Source: Liolophura sinensis
Taxonomy: Eukaryota; Mollusca; Polyplacophora; Chitonida; Chitonidae
Assembly: GCF_032854445.1 (NCBI RefSeq)
Contig: NW_027018192.1
Coordinates: 1 to 60,036 of the forward strand
Direction of reading: 5' to 3'
DNA: 60,036 nucleotides
Of the stretch, positions 1-11,624 are shown piece after piece. Each line of letters starts with the position of its first letter. Position 1 is the first letter of the stretch. The notes under the pieces were generated by a model. That model saw only the letters and a list, made by a program, of their open reading frames with translations. It did no database searches and was not told where the DNA came from. The position numbers were made by a program, and so were the translations under genes.

Positions 1-234
1 TGCATGTTAAATTTGACATAGATCGGATCAGTGGTTCTGGAGAAGAAGATTTTTAAAGATTATACACAAAATCCAATATGGCGGCCGAACCACGTGACAT
101 AGCCAAAAAAAAAAAAATATAACCCCTAGAAAATTTCCGCTAGATTATGTGTGCAAAATTTTGAACTTCTCTGTTGAACGGTGTTGGAGTTCTGCTGCTA
201 ACAAAATCGAAAAAAAAAATAATAATAATAATAA
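1..234 (+). repeat. Partial unit 0 (right end only)
   Basis: This is the right end of a unit cut by the window edge. The YY1-like motif is at 73-86 and CACGTG at 91-96. A T1 tail follows, then an A-run and about five TAA copies, with no hairpin. Confidence 0.9.
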
Positions 235-300
235 CTAGAATGGATCTGCGAATAGCAGATCCTAGGCCGGGATCCCGGATCGGATCGATGACGTTTTCCC
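235..300 (+). repeat. Palindromic core (reference copy)
   Basis: The core begins at CTAGAATGG. A perfect hairpin follows (arms GGATCTGC and GCAGATCC, loop GAATA), then CTAGG, the palindrome CCGGGATCCCGG, and GATCGGATCGATGACG. The first 42 bases are the same in nearly all 26 copies, with an inserted G in unit 3 as the clearest exception. Changes cluster after GGATCCC in units 6, 7, 8, 18, 20, 23 and 24. It is the junction between the triplet/hairpin tract and the head. Function unknown. Confidence 0.9.
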
Positions 301-1345
301 CTTCATGTTCTGTGTTCGAAGGACACATGTTCCACATACACGGCTTTCAAAGTTTTCCATGCGACCTTACAACCGTTTGTCACTGAGGCAGTCGGCGTCA
401 TTTGTATTCCCACGAATAGATCGGCGACCCTAATGATGCCACGCTATGCCCGGTGAAAAACGGCCGTTTCTTGTAGATTTAGCCCGCTATTTGTAAGAAA
501 TAACGCAAAAACACGACCAGTGTAACAGCAAGTTTGTACATTGACATCTCAATCACAACCTGCCATGCACGGACTCCACTGCTCCACTGATAGCTCGGCC
601 ATCGTTAGAAGTCAGCACTTGACCAGGGCACATATCCATATCTGTCAATCTGCCTGGCCTGTTTAACGTATAGTAAAGAGGACAAGGTCTACGCAAAACA
701 AAGCTAACTTTTACAGGTCCAGGTCATTTGCTGGTTGTAGTTAGATCTCTACGCCATCTAATAGAATACTGGAGTTAGATGTGAAATGGAATCAATGTCA
801 TCCTACAACCGTTTCGGGAGATCACGGACAGTGTAGCCGAAAGCATCAGGTCAAATACTATAAACCCAGTCCAGTCCCCATCTAACTCCATGTTAAATCA
901 ATAGGATTCCAATCTTTTCTAAACAAAAAACGGTGTTGTCCATTTAAAACGCTTGTAGCGAAAAAACTTTTGATCGGAGCTCAAATCCATTGACGAATGC
1001 TCGAAAGAGCATGTCTTGGGCTACAATTTCGTGCAGGCTGCACATTTCTAGCTGCCATAGTTTCTCGAGTTACAGGTCATTGAAGTTACGTCACTTTTTT
1101 GAGTTTTTTGCTTATACCTCAAAAAGTTTTGCAGATACAAAAAAAAATACAAGCAGATTCAGAATGAGCAGCTCAGGATACAATCAGAATACGTTCAGAA
1201 CAATTGAACTTTGAGAAATTTTTGTGACGTCCACAAATTCGACCAATAGCGAGCTTCAGAATTTTGACCCGGAAGTGAACGATTTTCGCAAACTTTAAAG
1301 AACTCGTGACCTACTAGCTGCATGTCAAATTAGAAACCGATCGGT

Positions 1346-1376
<31 letters not shown>

Positions 1377-1535
1377 GATTTTGCACAAAATCCAATATGG
1401 CGGCCGAACCACGTGACTTAGCAAAAAAGTGGAGAATTTGTCCCGAGATATCACCGCAGATTATGTGTGCAAAATTTCAGACCTGTATGTTGAACAGTAA
1501 AAAAGTTTCCATGCGAACAAAGTCGGTGAAAAAAA

Positions 1536-1573
<38 letters not shown>

Positions 1574-1596
1574 GAAAAAACAGAACGAATACAATA

Positions 1597-1625
1597 GGGA
1601 TCCCGTTCCGGAAGAACGGGATCCC
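1597..1625 (+). repeat. Hairpin element, one copy (unit 1)
   Basis: The perfect arms GGGATCCCGTTC and GAACGGGATCCC enclose a CGGAA loop. The copy is preceded by an A-rich leader ACAGAACGAATACAATA and sits at the end of a (TAA)n tract. Confidence 0.9.
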
Positions 1626-1628
1626 TAA

Positions 1629-2928
1629 CTAGAATGGATCTGCGAATAGCAGATCCTAGGCCGGGATCCCGGATCGGATCGATGACGTTTCCCCCTTCAT
1701 GTTCTGTGTTCGAAGGACACATGTTCCACATACACGGCTTTCAAAGTTTCCATGCGACCTTACACTGTTTGTCACTGAGGCAGTCGGCCGGTCATTTGCA
1801 TTCCCGTGAATAGATCGGCGAACTTAATGAAGTTAGGCTATGCCTAGTGAAAAACGGTCGTTCCTTGGCAGACTTAGCCCGCTATTTGTAAGAAATAAGG
1901 CAAAAACACGGACCAGTGTAACAGCAAGTTTGTACATTCACATCTCAATCCACGACACGCCATGCACAGACTCACGGCTCTCATGATAGCTCGGCCATCA
2001 ATAGAAAGCCCGCACTTGGGCCACGGCACATGTCCATATCTGTCAATTACCCTGGCCTGTTTAACGTGTAGTAAAGAGGACGAGGTCTGCGCAAAACAAA
2101 GCTAACTTTCACAGTTGCATGCCGTTTACTGTTGTAGTTAGATCTCTACGCCATCTAATATAGTACTGTATAGCTGAATGTCGTCCTACAACGGTTTCGG
2201 GAGATCACGGACAGTGTAGCCGAAAGCATCAGGTCAAATACTGCAAATCCAGTCCATTCCCCATCTAACTCCATGTTAAAGCAATAGGATTCCCATCTTT
2301 TTCTAAACAAAAACGGTGTTGTTTTTTAAAACGCTTCTAGCGAGAAAACTTTTGAATCGGAAGCTCAAATCCGTTGACGAATGATCGAAAGAGCGTGTCT
2401 TGAACTACATTTTCATGCAATTTGCACATTTCTAGCTGCCATAGTTCTCGATTAAAACGCCATTGAAATTACGTAATTTTTTTAGTTTTTTGCTCATATC
2501 TCAAAAAGTTACACAGATATGCAAAAAATACAACCAGATTCGGAATCAGCAGCTCAAGATACATCAGAATTCGTTCAGAACAAATGAACTTGAGAACTTT
2601 TTGTGACGTCATAAATTCGACAATGGCGAGCTTCCAGAGTTTTGATCGGAAGTGAACCATTTTCGCAAACTTTAAAGAACTCATGACCTACTAGTTGCAT
2701 GTTAAATTTGACAATGATCGGTTCAGTGGTTCTGGAGAAGAAGATTTTTAAAGATTATACACAAAATCCAATATGGCGGCCGAACCACGTGACATAGCCA
2801 AAAAAAAAAAAATATACCCCTAGAAAATTTCCGCTAGATTATGTGTGCAAAATTTTGAACTTCTCTGTTGAACGGTGTTGGAGTTCTGCTGCTAACAAAA
2901 TCGAAAAAAAAAATAATAATAATAATAA
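1629..2928 (+). repeat. Unit 2 (h1, Q, T1, no hairpin)
   Basis: Same subfamily as units 4, 16 and 18. All four share GAAGTTAGGCTATGCC and CTCTCATGATAGCTCGG. The left arm of the body inverted repeat is missing. The ETS-like site is changed to GATCGGAAG. Confidence 0.9.
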
Positions 2929-4226
2929 CTAGAATGGATCTGCGAATAGCAGATCCTAGGCCGGGGATCCCGGATCGGATCGATGACGTTTTCCCCTTCA
3001 TGTTCTGTGTTCGAAGGACACATGTTCCACATACACGGCTTTCAAAGTTTCCATGCGACCTTACACCGTTTGTCACTGAGGCAGTCGGCCGGTCATTTGT
3101 ATTCCCACGAATAGATCGGCGACCCTAATGATGCCACGCTATGCCCGGTGAAAAACGGCCGTTTCTTGGTAGATTTAGCCCGCTATTTGTAAGAAATAAC
3201 GCAAAAACACGACCAGTGTAACAGCAAGTTTGTACATTGACATCTCAATCCACGACCTGCCATGCACGGACTCACTGCTCCACTGATAGCTCGGCCATCG
3301 TTAGAAAGTCAGCACTTGGACCAGGGCACATATCCATATCTGTCAATCTGCCTGGCCTGTTTAACGTATAGTAAAGAGGACAAGGTCTACGCAAAACAAA
3401 GCTAACTTTTACAGGTCCAGGTCATTTGCTGTTGTAGTTAGATCTCTACGCCATCTAATAGAATACTGGAGTTAGATGTGAAATGGAATCAATGTCATCC
3501 TACAACCGTTTCGGGAGATCACGGACAGTGTAGCCGAAAGCATCAGGTCAAATACTATAAACCCAGTCCAGTCCCCATCTAACTCCATGTTAAATCAATA
3601 GGATTCCAATCTTTTCTAAACAAAAAACGGTGTTGTCATTTAAACGCTTGTAGCGAAAAAACTTTGATCGGAGCTCAAATCCATTGACGAATGCTCGAAA
3701 GAGCATGTCTTGGGCTACAATTTCGTGCAGGCTGCACATTTCTAGCTGCCATAGTTCTCGAGTTACAGGTCATTGAAGTTACGTCACTTTTTTGAGTTTT
3801 TTGCTTATACCTCAAAAAGTTTTGCAGATACAAAAAAAAATACAAGCAGATTCAGAATGAGCAGCTCATGGATACATCAGAATACGTTCAGAACAATTGA
3901 ACTTTGAGAAATTTTTGTGACGTCACAAATTCGACCATAGCGAGCTTCCAGAATTTTGACCGGAAGTGAACGATTTTCGCAAACTTTAAAGAACTCGTGA
4001 CCTACTAGCTGCATGTCAAATTAGAAACCGATCGGTTCAGTGGTTCTGGAGAAGAAGATTTTTAAAGATTTTGCACAAAATCCAATATGGCGGCCGAACC
4101 ACGTGACTTAGCAAAAAAGTGGAGAATTTGTCCCGAGATATTCACCGCCAGATTATGTGTGCAAAATTTCAGACCTGTATGTTGAACAGTAAAAAAGTTC
4201 CATGCGAACAAAGTCGGTGAAAAAAA

Positions 4227-4264
<38 letters not shown>

Positions 4265-4320
4265 GAAAAAACAGAACGAATACAATAGGGATCCCGTTCC
4301 GGAAGAACGGGATCCCCTAA
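2929..4320 (+). repeat. Unit 3 (h1, P, T2, one hairpin)
   Basis: Near-identical partner of unit 1. Its core has one extra G (GGCCGGGGATCCC), one of very few changes seen in the first 42 bases of the core across the array. Confidence 0.9.
4288..4316 (+). repeat. Hairpin element, one copy (unit 3)
   Basis: Identical to the copy in unit 1, with a CGGAA loop, as expected from the duplication of units 1-2 and 3-4. Confidence 0.9.
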
Positions 4321-5628
4321 CTAGAATGGATCTGCGAATAGCAGATCCTAGGCCGGGATCCCGGATCGGATCGATGACGTTTTCCCCTTCATGTTCTGTG
4401 TTCGAAGGACACATGTTCCACATACACGGCTTTCAAAGTTTCCATGCGACCTTACACTGTTTGTCACTGAGGCAGTCGGCCGGTCATTTGCATTCCCGTG
4501 AATAGATCGGCGAACTTAATGAAGTTAGGCTATGCCTAGTGAAAAAACGGTCGTTCCTTGGCAGACTTAGCCCGCTATTTGTAAGAAATAAGGCAAAAAA
4601 CACGACCAGTGTAACAGCAAGTTTGTACATTCACATCTCAATCCACGACACGCCATGCACAGACTCACGGCTCTCATGATAGCTCGGCCATCAATAGAAA
4701 GCCCGCACTTGGGCCACGGCACATGTCCATATCTGTCAATTACCCTGGCCCTGTTTAAACGTGTAGTAAAGAGGACGAGGTCTGCGCAAAACAAAGCTAA
4801 CTTTCACAGTTGCATGCCGTTTACTGTTGTAGTTAGATCTCTACGCCATCTAATATAGTACTGTATAGCTGAATGTCATCCTACAACGGTTTCGGGAGAT
4901 CACGGACAGTGTAGCCGAAAGCATCAGGTCAAATACTGCAAATCCAGTCCATTCCCCATCTAACTCCATGTTAAAGCAATAGGATTCCCATCTTTTTCTA
5001 AACAAAAACGGTGTTGTTTTTAAACGCTTCTAGCGAGAAAACTTTTGATCGGAGCTCAAATCCGTTGACGAATGATCGAAAGAGCGTGTCTTGAACTACA
5101 TTTTCATGCAATTTGCACATTTCTAGCTGCCATAGTTCTCGATTAAAACGCCATTGAAATTACGTAATTTTTTTAGTTTTTTTGCTCATATCTCAAAAAG
5201 TTACACAGATATGCAAAAAATACAACCAGATTCGGAATCAGCAGCTCAAGATACATCAGAATTCGTTCAGAACAAATGAACTTTGAGAACCTTTTTGTGA
5301 CGTCATAAATTCGACCAATGGCGAGCTTCCAGAGTTTTGATCGGAAGTGAACCATTTTCGCAAACTTTAAAGAACTCATGACCTACTAGTTGCATGTTAA
5401 ATTTGACAATGATCGGTCAGTGGTTCTGGAGAAGAGATTTTTAAAGATTATACACAAAATCCAATATGGCGGCCGAACCACGTGACATAGCCAAAAAAAA
5501 AAAAATATACCCCTAGAAAATTTTCGCTAGATTATGTGTGCAAAATTTTGAACTTCTATGTTGAACGGTGTTGCAGTTCAGCTGCTAACAAAATCGAAAA
5601 AAAAAAATAATAATAATAATAATAATAA
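4321..5628 (+). repeat. Unit 4 (h1, Q, T1, no hairpin)
   Basis: Near-identical to unit 2. It is also the first half of a two-unit pattern (Q-type then h2-type) that recurs as units 16-17 and 18-19. Confidence 0.9.
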
Positions 5629-6929
5629 CTAGAATGGATCTGCGAATAGCAGATCCTAGGCCGGGATCCCGGATCGGATCGATGACGTTTTCCCCCTTTA
5701 TGATCTTTGTTCGAAGGATACATGTTCCACAAACACGGCTTTCAAGTTTCTTTGCGACCTTACACCGTTTGTCACTGATGCAGTCGGCCGGTCATTTTGC
5801 ATTCCCTGATATAGATCGGCGACCTTAATGATGCTACGCTATGCCCAGTGAAAAAACGGTCGTTCCTTGGCAGATTTAGCACGCTAATTGTAAAGAAATC
5901 AGGCAAAAACACGACCAGTGTAGTAGCCTGTTTGTACATTCACATCTCAGTCCACGACATGCCATGCCACAGACTCACTGCTCCACTGATAGCTCGGCCA
6001 TCGTTGGAAAGTCAGCACTTGGACCAGTTCACATGTCCATATCTGTCAATCACCCTGGCCTGTTTACGTATAGTAAGAGGGCGAGGTCTGCGCAAAACAA
6101 AGTTAACTTTTACAGGTCCATGTCATTTGCTGTTGTAGTTAGATCTCTACGCCTTCTAATAGAGTACTGGAGATAGATGGGATCTGGAATCAATGTCATC
6201 CTACAACTGTTTCGGGAGATCACGGACAGTGTGGCCGAAAGCATCAGGTCAAATACTATAAACCCAGTCCAGTCCCCATCTAACTCCATGTTAAAGCAAT
6301 AGGATTCCCACCTTTTTCTAAACAAAAAAACGGTGTTGTGATTTAAACGCTTGTAGCGAAAAAACTATTGATCGGAGCTGAAATCCGTTGACGAATGCTC
6401 CAAAGAGCATGTCTTGGGCTACAATTTGGTGCAGGTTGCACGTTTTTAGCTGCCATAGTTCTCGAGTTACAGGTCATTGAAGTTACGTAACTTTTTTGAT
6501 TTTTTGGCTGATATCTCAAAAAGTTACACAGATATGCAAAAAATACAAGCAGATTCGGAATCAGCAGCTCAAGATACATCAGAATACGTTGAGAACAATT
6601 GAACTTTGAGAACTTTTTGTGACGTCACAAATTCGACCAATGGCGAGCTTCCAGAGTTTTGACCGGAGTGAACCATTTTCGCAAACTTTGAAGAACTCCT
6701 AACCTATTAGTTGCATGTCAAATTTCAGAACGATCGGTTCAGTGGTTCTGGAGAAGAAGATTTTTAAAGATTTTACTCAAAATCCAATATGGCGGCCGAA
6801 CCACGTGACATAGCAAAAAAAAAAAAAATATACCCCTAGAAAATTTCCTCTAGATTGTGTGTGCAAAATTTTAAACTTCTATGTTGAACGGTGTTGGGAG
6901 TTCTGCTGCTAACAAAATCGAAAAAAAAA

Positions 6930-6967
<38 letters not shown>

Positions 6968-7080
6968 GAAAAAACAGAACAATAACAATAGGGATCCCGT
7001 TCGGGAAGAACGGGATCCCTAATAAGAAAAAACAGAACAATAACAATAGGGATCCCGTTCCGGAAGAACGGGATCCCTAA
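5629..7080 (+). repeat. Unit 5 (h2, P, T1, two hairpins)
   Basis: Same subfamily as units 17 and 19, sharing ATGATCTTTGTTCGAAGGAT and TTTTTTGATTTTTTGGC. Two hairpin copies follow a long (TAA)n tract. Confidence 0.9.
6991..7077 (+). repeat. Hairpin elements, two copies (unit 5)
   Basis: Copies at 6,991-7,019 (loop GGGAA) and 7,049-7,077 (loop CGGAA), about 58 bp apart. The leader ACAGAACAATAACAATA precedes both. Confidence 0.9.
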
Positions 7081-8379
7081 CTAGAATGGATCTGCGAATA
7101 GCAGATCCTAGGCCGGGATCCCTGGATCTGATCGATGACGTTTTCAATCTTCACGTTCTTGTTCGAAGGACACATGTTCCACATGCACGGCTTTCAAAGA
7201 TTCCATGCAACCTTACACCGTTTGTCATTGAGGCAGTCGGCCGGTCATTTGCATTCCCTCGAATAGATCGGCGACCCTAATGATGCTACGCTATGCCCAG
7301 TGAAAAACAGTCGTCCCTTGGCAGGCTTAAACCCGCTATTAGTAAGAAATAATGCAAAACACGACCAGTGTAACAGCAAGTTTGTACATTCACATCTTAA
7401 TCCACGACCTGCCATGCACAGACTAACTGTTCCACTGATAGCTCGGCCATCGTTAGAAAGTCAGCACTTGGACCAGTTCACATATCCATATTTGTTAATC
7501 ACCCTGGATTGTTTAACGTATAGTAAAGAGCACGAGGTCTGCGCAAACAAAGCTAACTTTTACAGGTCCATGTCGTTTGCTGTTGTAGTTAGATCTCTAC
7601 GCCATCTAATAGAGTACTGGAGTTATATGGGAACTGGAATCAATGTCATCGTACAACCGTTTCGGGAGATCACGGACAGTGTAGCCGAAAGCATCAGGTC
7701 AAATACTACAAACCCAGTTTTGTCCCCTTCTAACTCCATGTTAAAGCAATAGGATTAGCACCTTTTTCTAAACAAAAAACGGTGTTGTCATTTAACGAAT
7801 GTAGCGAAAAAACTATTGATCGGAACCTCAAATCTGTTGACGAATGCTCGAAGAGCATGTCTTGGGCTACAATTTCGTGCAGGTTGCACATTTCTAGCTC
7901 CCACAGATCTCGAGTTACAGGTCATTGAAGTTACGTAACTTTTTTTGAGTTTTTTGCTTATATCTCAAAAGTTACACAGATATGCAAAAAATACAAGCAG
8001 ATTCCAGAATTAGCAGCTCAAGATACACCAGAATACGTTCAGAACATTTGAACTTTGAGAACTTTTTGTGACGTCATAATTCGACCCAATGGCGAACTTC
8101 CAGAATTTTGACCGGAAGTGAACCATTTTCGCAAACTTTAAAGAACTCGTAACTTACTAGCAGCATGTCAAATTTGAAAACGATCGGTTCAGTGGTTCTG
8201 GAGAAGAAGATTTTTAAAGATTTTACACAAAATCCAATATGGCGGCCGAACCACGTGACATGGCAAAAAAGTTGAGAATTTGTCCCGAGGTATTCACCGC
8301 CAGAATATGTGTGCAAAATTTCAGATCTGTATGTTAAACGGTAAAAAAGTTTCCATGCGAACAAAGTCGGTGAAAAAAA

Positions 8380-8417
<38 letters not shown>

Positions 8418-8586
8418 GAAAAAACAGAACGATTACAATAGGGATCCCGTTCGGGAGAACGGGATCCCTAATAAGAAAAAACAGAACAATAACAATAGGG
8501 ATCCCGTTCGGGAAGAACGGGATCCCTAATAAGAAAAAACAGAACAATAACAAAAGGGATCCCGTTCGGGAGAACGGGATCCCTAA
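7081..8586 (+). repeat. Unit 6 (h3, P, T2, three hairpins)
   Basis: Shares its head with units 21 and 25 (CTTCACGTTCT, ATGCACGGC, CAAAGATTCCATGCAACC). The core is altered after GGATCCC (CCCTGGATCTGATCG). The tail matches that of unit 14, including CAGATCTGTATGTTAAACGG. Confidence 0.9.
8441..8583 (+). repeat. Hairpin elements, three copies (unit 6)
   Basis: Copies at 8,441-8,468 (loop GGGA), 8,498-8,526 (loop GGGAA) and 8,556-8,583 (loop GGGA), separated by TAATAAG plus the A-rich leader. Confidence 0.9.
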
Positions 8587-10083
8587 CTAGAATGGATCTG
8601 CGAATAGCAGATCCTAGGCCGGGATCCCGGATCTGATCGATGACGTTTTCCCCTTCATGTTCTGTGTTCGAAGGACACATGTTCCACATACACGGCTTTC
8701 AAAGTTTCCATGCGACATTACACCGTTTGTCACTGAGGCAGTCGGCCGGTCATTAGCATTTCAGCGAATAGATCGGCGACCTTAATGATGCTACGCTATG
8801 CCCAGTGAAAAACGGTCGTTCCTTGGCACACTTAGCCCGCTTTTTGTAAGAAATAACGCAAAAACATGCCCAGTGTAACAGCAAGTTTGTACATTCACAT
8901 CTCAATCCACGACCTGCCATGCACAGACTCACTGCTCTACTGATTGCTCCGCCATCGTTAGAAAGTCAGCACTTGGACCACGGCACGTGTCCATATCTAT
9001 CAATCACCCTGGCCTGTTTAACGTATTGTAAAGAGCACGAGGTCAGCGCAAAACAAAGTTAACTTTCAGAGGTCCATGTCGTTTGCTGTTGTAGTTAGAT
9101 CTCTACGCCATCTAACAGAGTACTGGAGTTAGATGGAAAATGGAATCAATGTCATCGTACAACCGTTTCGGGAGATCACGGACAGTGTAGCCGAAAGCAT
9201 CAGGTCAAATACTACAAACCCAGTCCAGTCCCCGTCTAACTCCATGTTAAAGCAATAGGATTCCCGTCTTTTTCTGAACAAAAAACGGTGTTGTGATTGA
9301 AACGCTTCTAGCGAAAAAACTATTGATCGGAGCTCAAATCCGTTGACAATTGCTCGAAAGAGCATGTCTTGGGCTACAATTTCGTGCAAGTTGCACATTT
9401 CTAGCTGTCATAGTTCTCGAGTTACAGGTCATTGAAGTTACGTCACTTTTTTGAGTTTTTTGCTTCTATCGTAAAAACTTACACACAAATATAAAAAAAT
9501 ACAACCAGATTCGGAATCAGCAGCTCAAGATACACCAGAATACGTTCAGAACAATTGAACTTTGAGAACTTTTTGTGACGTCATAAATTCGACCAATGGC
9601 GAACTTCCAGAGTTTTGACCGGAAGTGAACCATTTTCGCAAACTTTAAAGAACTCGTGACCTACTAGCTGCATGTCAAATTTGAAACCGATCGGTTCAGT
9701 GGTTCTGGAGAAGAAGATTTTTAAAGATTTTACTCAAAATCCAATATGGCGGCCGAACCACGTGACATAGCCAAAAAAAAAAAAAAATATACCCCTAGAA
9801 AATCTCCTCAAGATTATGTGTGCAAAATTTTGAATTTCTATCTTGAACGGTGTTTGAGTTCTGCTGCTAACAAAATCGAAAAAAAAAAATAATAATAATA
9901 ATAATAATAAGAAAAAACAGAACAATAACAAAAGGGATCCCGTTCGGGAGAACGGGATCCCTAAAAAACAGAACAATAACAAAAGAGATCCCGTTCGGGA
10001 GAACGGGATCCCTAATAAAAAGAAAAAAACAGAACAATTACAATAGGGATCCCGTTCCGGAAGAACGGGATCCCTAATAATAA
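8587..10083 (+). repeat. Unit 7 (h1, P, T1, three hairpins)
   Basis: Resembles unit 15: both have GATTGAAACGC and CGTAAAAACTTACACA. Units 6-7 therefore parallel units 14-15. The middle hairpin has a changed left arm (GAGATCCC). Confidence 0.9.
9934..10074 (+). repeat. Hairpin elements, three copies (unit 7)
   Basis: Copies at 9,934-9,961, 9,985-10,012 and 10,046-10,074. The middle one has GAGATCCC in its left arm and a shortened spacer lacking the TAATAAG part. Confidence 0.9.
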
Positions 10084-10621
10084 CTAGAATGGATCTGCGA
10101 ATAGCAGATCCTAGGCCGGGATCCCGGATCTGATCGATGACGTTTTCCCCTTCATGTTCTGTGTTCGAAGGACACATGTTCCACATACACGGCTTTCAAA
10201 GTTTCCATTCGACCTTACACCGTTTGTCACTGAGGCAGTCGACCGGTCCTTTGCATTCCCTCGAATAGATCGGCGACCTTGATGATGCTACGATATGCCC
10301 AGTGAAAAACGGTCTTTCCTTGGCAGGCTTAGCCCGCTATTTGTAAGAAATAACGCAAAAACACGACCAGTGTAACCGCAAGTTTGTACATTCACATCTC
10401 AATCCACGACCTGCCATGCACAGACTCACTGCTCCACTGATAGCTCGGCCATCGTTAGAAAGTCAGCACTTGGACCAGGGCACATGTCCATATCTGTCAA
10501 TCACCCTGAACTGTTTAACGTATAGTAAAGAGCACGAGGTCTGCGCAAAACAAAGCTAACTTTTACAGGTCCATGTCATTTGCTGTTGTAGTTAGATCTC
10601 TACGCCATCTAATAGAGTACT

Positions 10622-10740
10622 GGAGTTAGATGGGAACTGGAATCAATGTCATCCTACAACCGTTTCGGGAAATCACGGACAGTGTAGCCGAAAGCATCAG
10701 GTCAAATACTACAAACCCAGTCCAGTCCCCATCTAACTCC
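10622..10740 (+). repeat. Body inverted repeat (reference copy)
   Basis: The left arm GGAGTTAGATGGGAACTGG at 10,622-10,640 pairs with the right arm CCAGTCCCCATCTAACTCC at 10,722-10,740, with 18 of 19 positions complementary and an 81-base loop. The arms recur in the P units with minor changes. Q units keep the right arm but have GTATAGCTGAATG in place of the left. Confidence 0.85.
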
Positions 10741-10846
10741 ATGTTAAAGCAATGGGATTTCCACCTTTTTCCAAACAAAAAACGGTGTTGTCATTTAAAC
10801 GCTTGTAGCGAAAAATCTATCGATCGCAGCTCAAATCCATTGACGA

Positions 10847-10862
10847 ATGCTCGAAAGAGCAT
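10847..10862 (+). repeat. GAAA-loop hairpin (reference copy)
   Basis: ATGCTC and GAGCAT form a perfect six-base stem closed by GAAA. GAC before and GTC after can extend it across a two-base bulge. It recurs in most P units; Q units have ATGATC and GAGCGT and pair less well. Confidence 0.75.
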
Positions 10863-11067
10863 GTCTTGGGCTACAATTTCGTGCAGGTTGCACATTTCTA
10901 GCTGTCATAGTTCTCGAGTTACAGGTCATTCAAGTTACGTCACTTTTTTAAGTTTTTTGCTAATATCTCAAAAAGTTACACAGATATGCAAAAAATACAA
11001 GCAGATTCAGAATCAGCAGCTCAAGATACATCAGAATACGTTCAGAACATTTGAACTTTGAGAACTT

Positions 11068-11262
11068 TTTGTGACGTCACAAATTCGACCAATAGCGAGC
11101 TTCCAGAGTTTTGACCGGAAGTGAACCATTTTCGTAAACTTTAAAGAACTCGTAACCTACTAGCTGCATATCAAATTTGAAAACGATCGGTTCAGTGGTT
11201 CTGGAGAAGAAGATTTTTAAAGATTTTACACAAAATCCAATATGGCGGCCGAACCACGTGAC
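11068..11262 (+). promoter_or_regulatory. Promoter-type motif cluster (reference copy, unit 8)
   Basis: Five motifs lie within 195 bp: the 16-bp palindrome TTTGTGACGTCACAAA with a full CRE (11,068-11,083), CCAAT (11,089-11,093), the ETS-type ACCGGAAGTG (11,114-11,123), the YY1-type CCAATATGGCGGCC (11,237-11,250) and the E-box CACGTG (11,255-11,260). The set recurs in nearly every unit with occasional losses. The motifs are seen directly. That they bind factors or drive transcription is only an inference. Confidence 0.4.
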
Positions 11263-11624
11263 ATAGCAAAAAAGTGGAGAATTTGTTTCGAGATATTCAC
11301 CGCCAGAATATGTGTGCAAAATTTCAGACCTGTATGTTTAACGGTAAAAAAGTTTCCATGCGAACAAAGTCGGTGAAAAAAAAAAAATAATAATAATAAT
11401 AAGAAACTAGAATGGATCTGCGAATAGCAGATCCTAGGCCGGGATCCCGGATCGGATCGATGACGTTTTCCCCAACCAATAATACACGGCTCTTGTAACA
11501 GCAGGTTTATGTAAATGTGCCGAATTTGGTAAACCTGCATTAGGAATTCTTTGAAAACGTGCATGTCCTGTGTTTGTTGACACAGATCAAAGAGTTTTAG
11601 CACACATAGACTACATGTGTAACG

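Larger units (their letters stand above)
235..1628 (+). repeat. Unit 1 (h1, P, T2, one hairpin)
   Basis: Near-identical to unit 3, with scattered one-to-few-base indels (for example near 390, 572, 940 and 1,225). The inserted C near 1,225 breaks the CRE palindrome kept in unit 3. Confidence 0.9.
10084..11406 (+). repeat. Unit 8 (h1, P, T2, no hairpin)
   Basis: A good reference unit, because the inverted repeat and all five promoter-type motifs are intact. Shares ATCTATCGATCGCAGCTC with unit 24 and nothing else in the array. Confidence 0.9.

Noticed and set aside
247-275. Helitron 3' end (hairpin next to CTAG)
   Set aside because: CTAG overlaps the last base of the hairpin arm instead of lying about ten bases downstream, and no matching TC 5' end was found.
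11241-11340. Short frame opening at the ATG in the YY1-like motif (Met-Ala-Ala-Glu-Pro)
   Set aside because: It stops within a few dozen codons and the tail variants T1-T3 do not preserve it.
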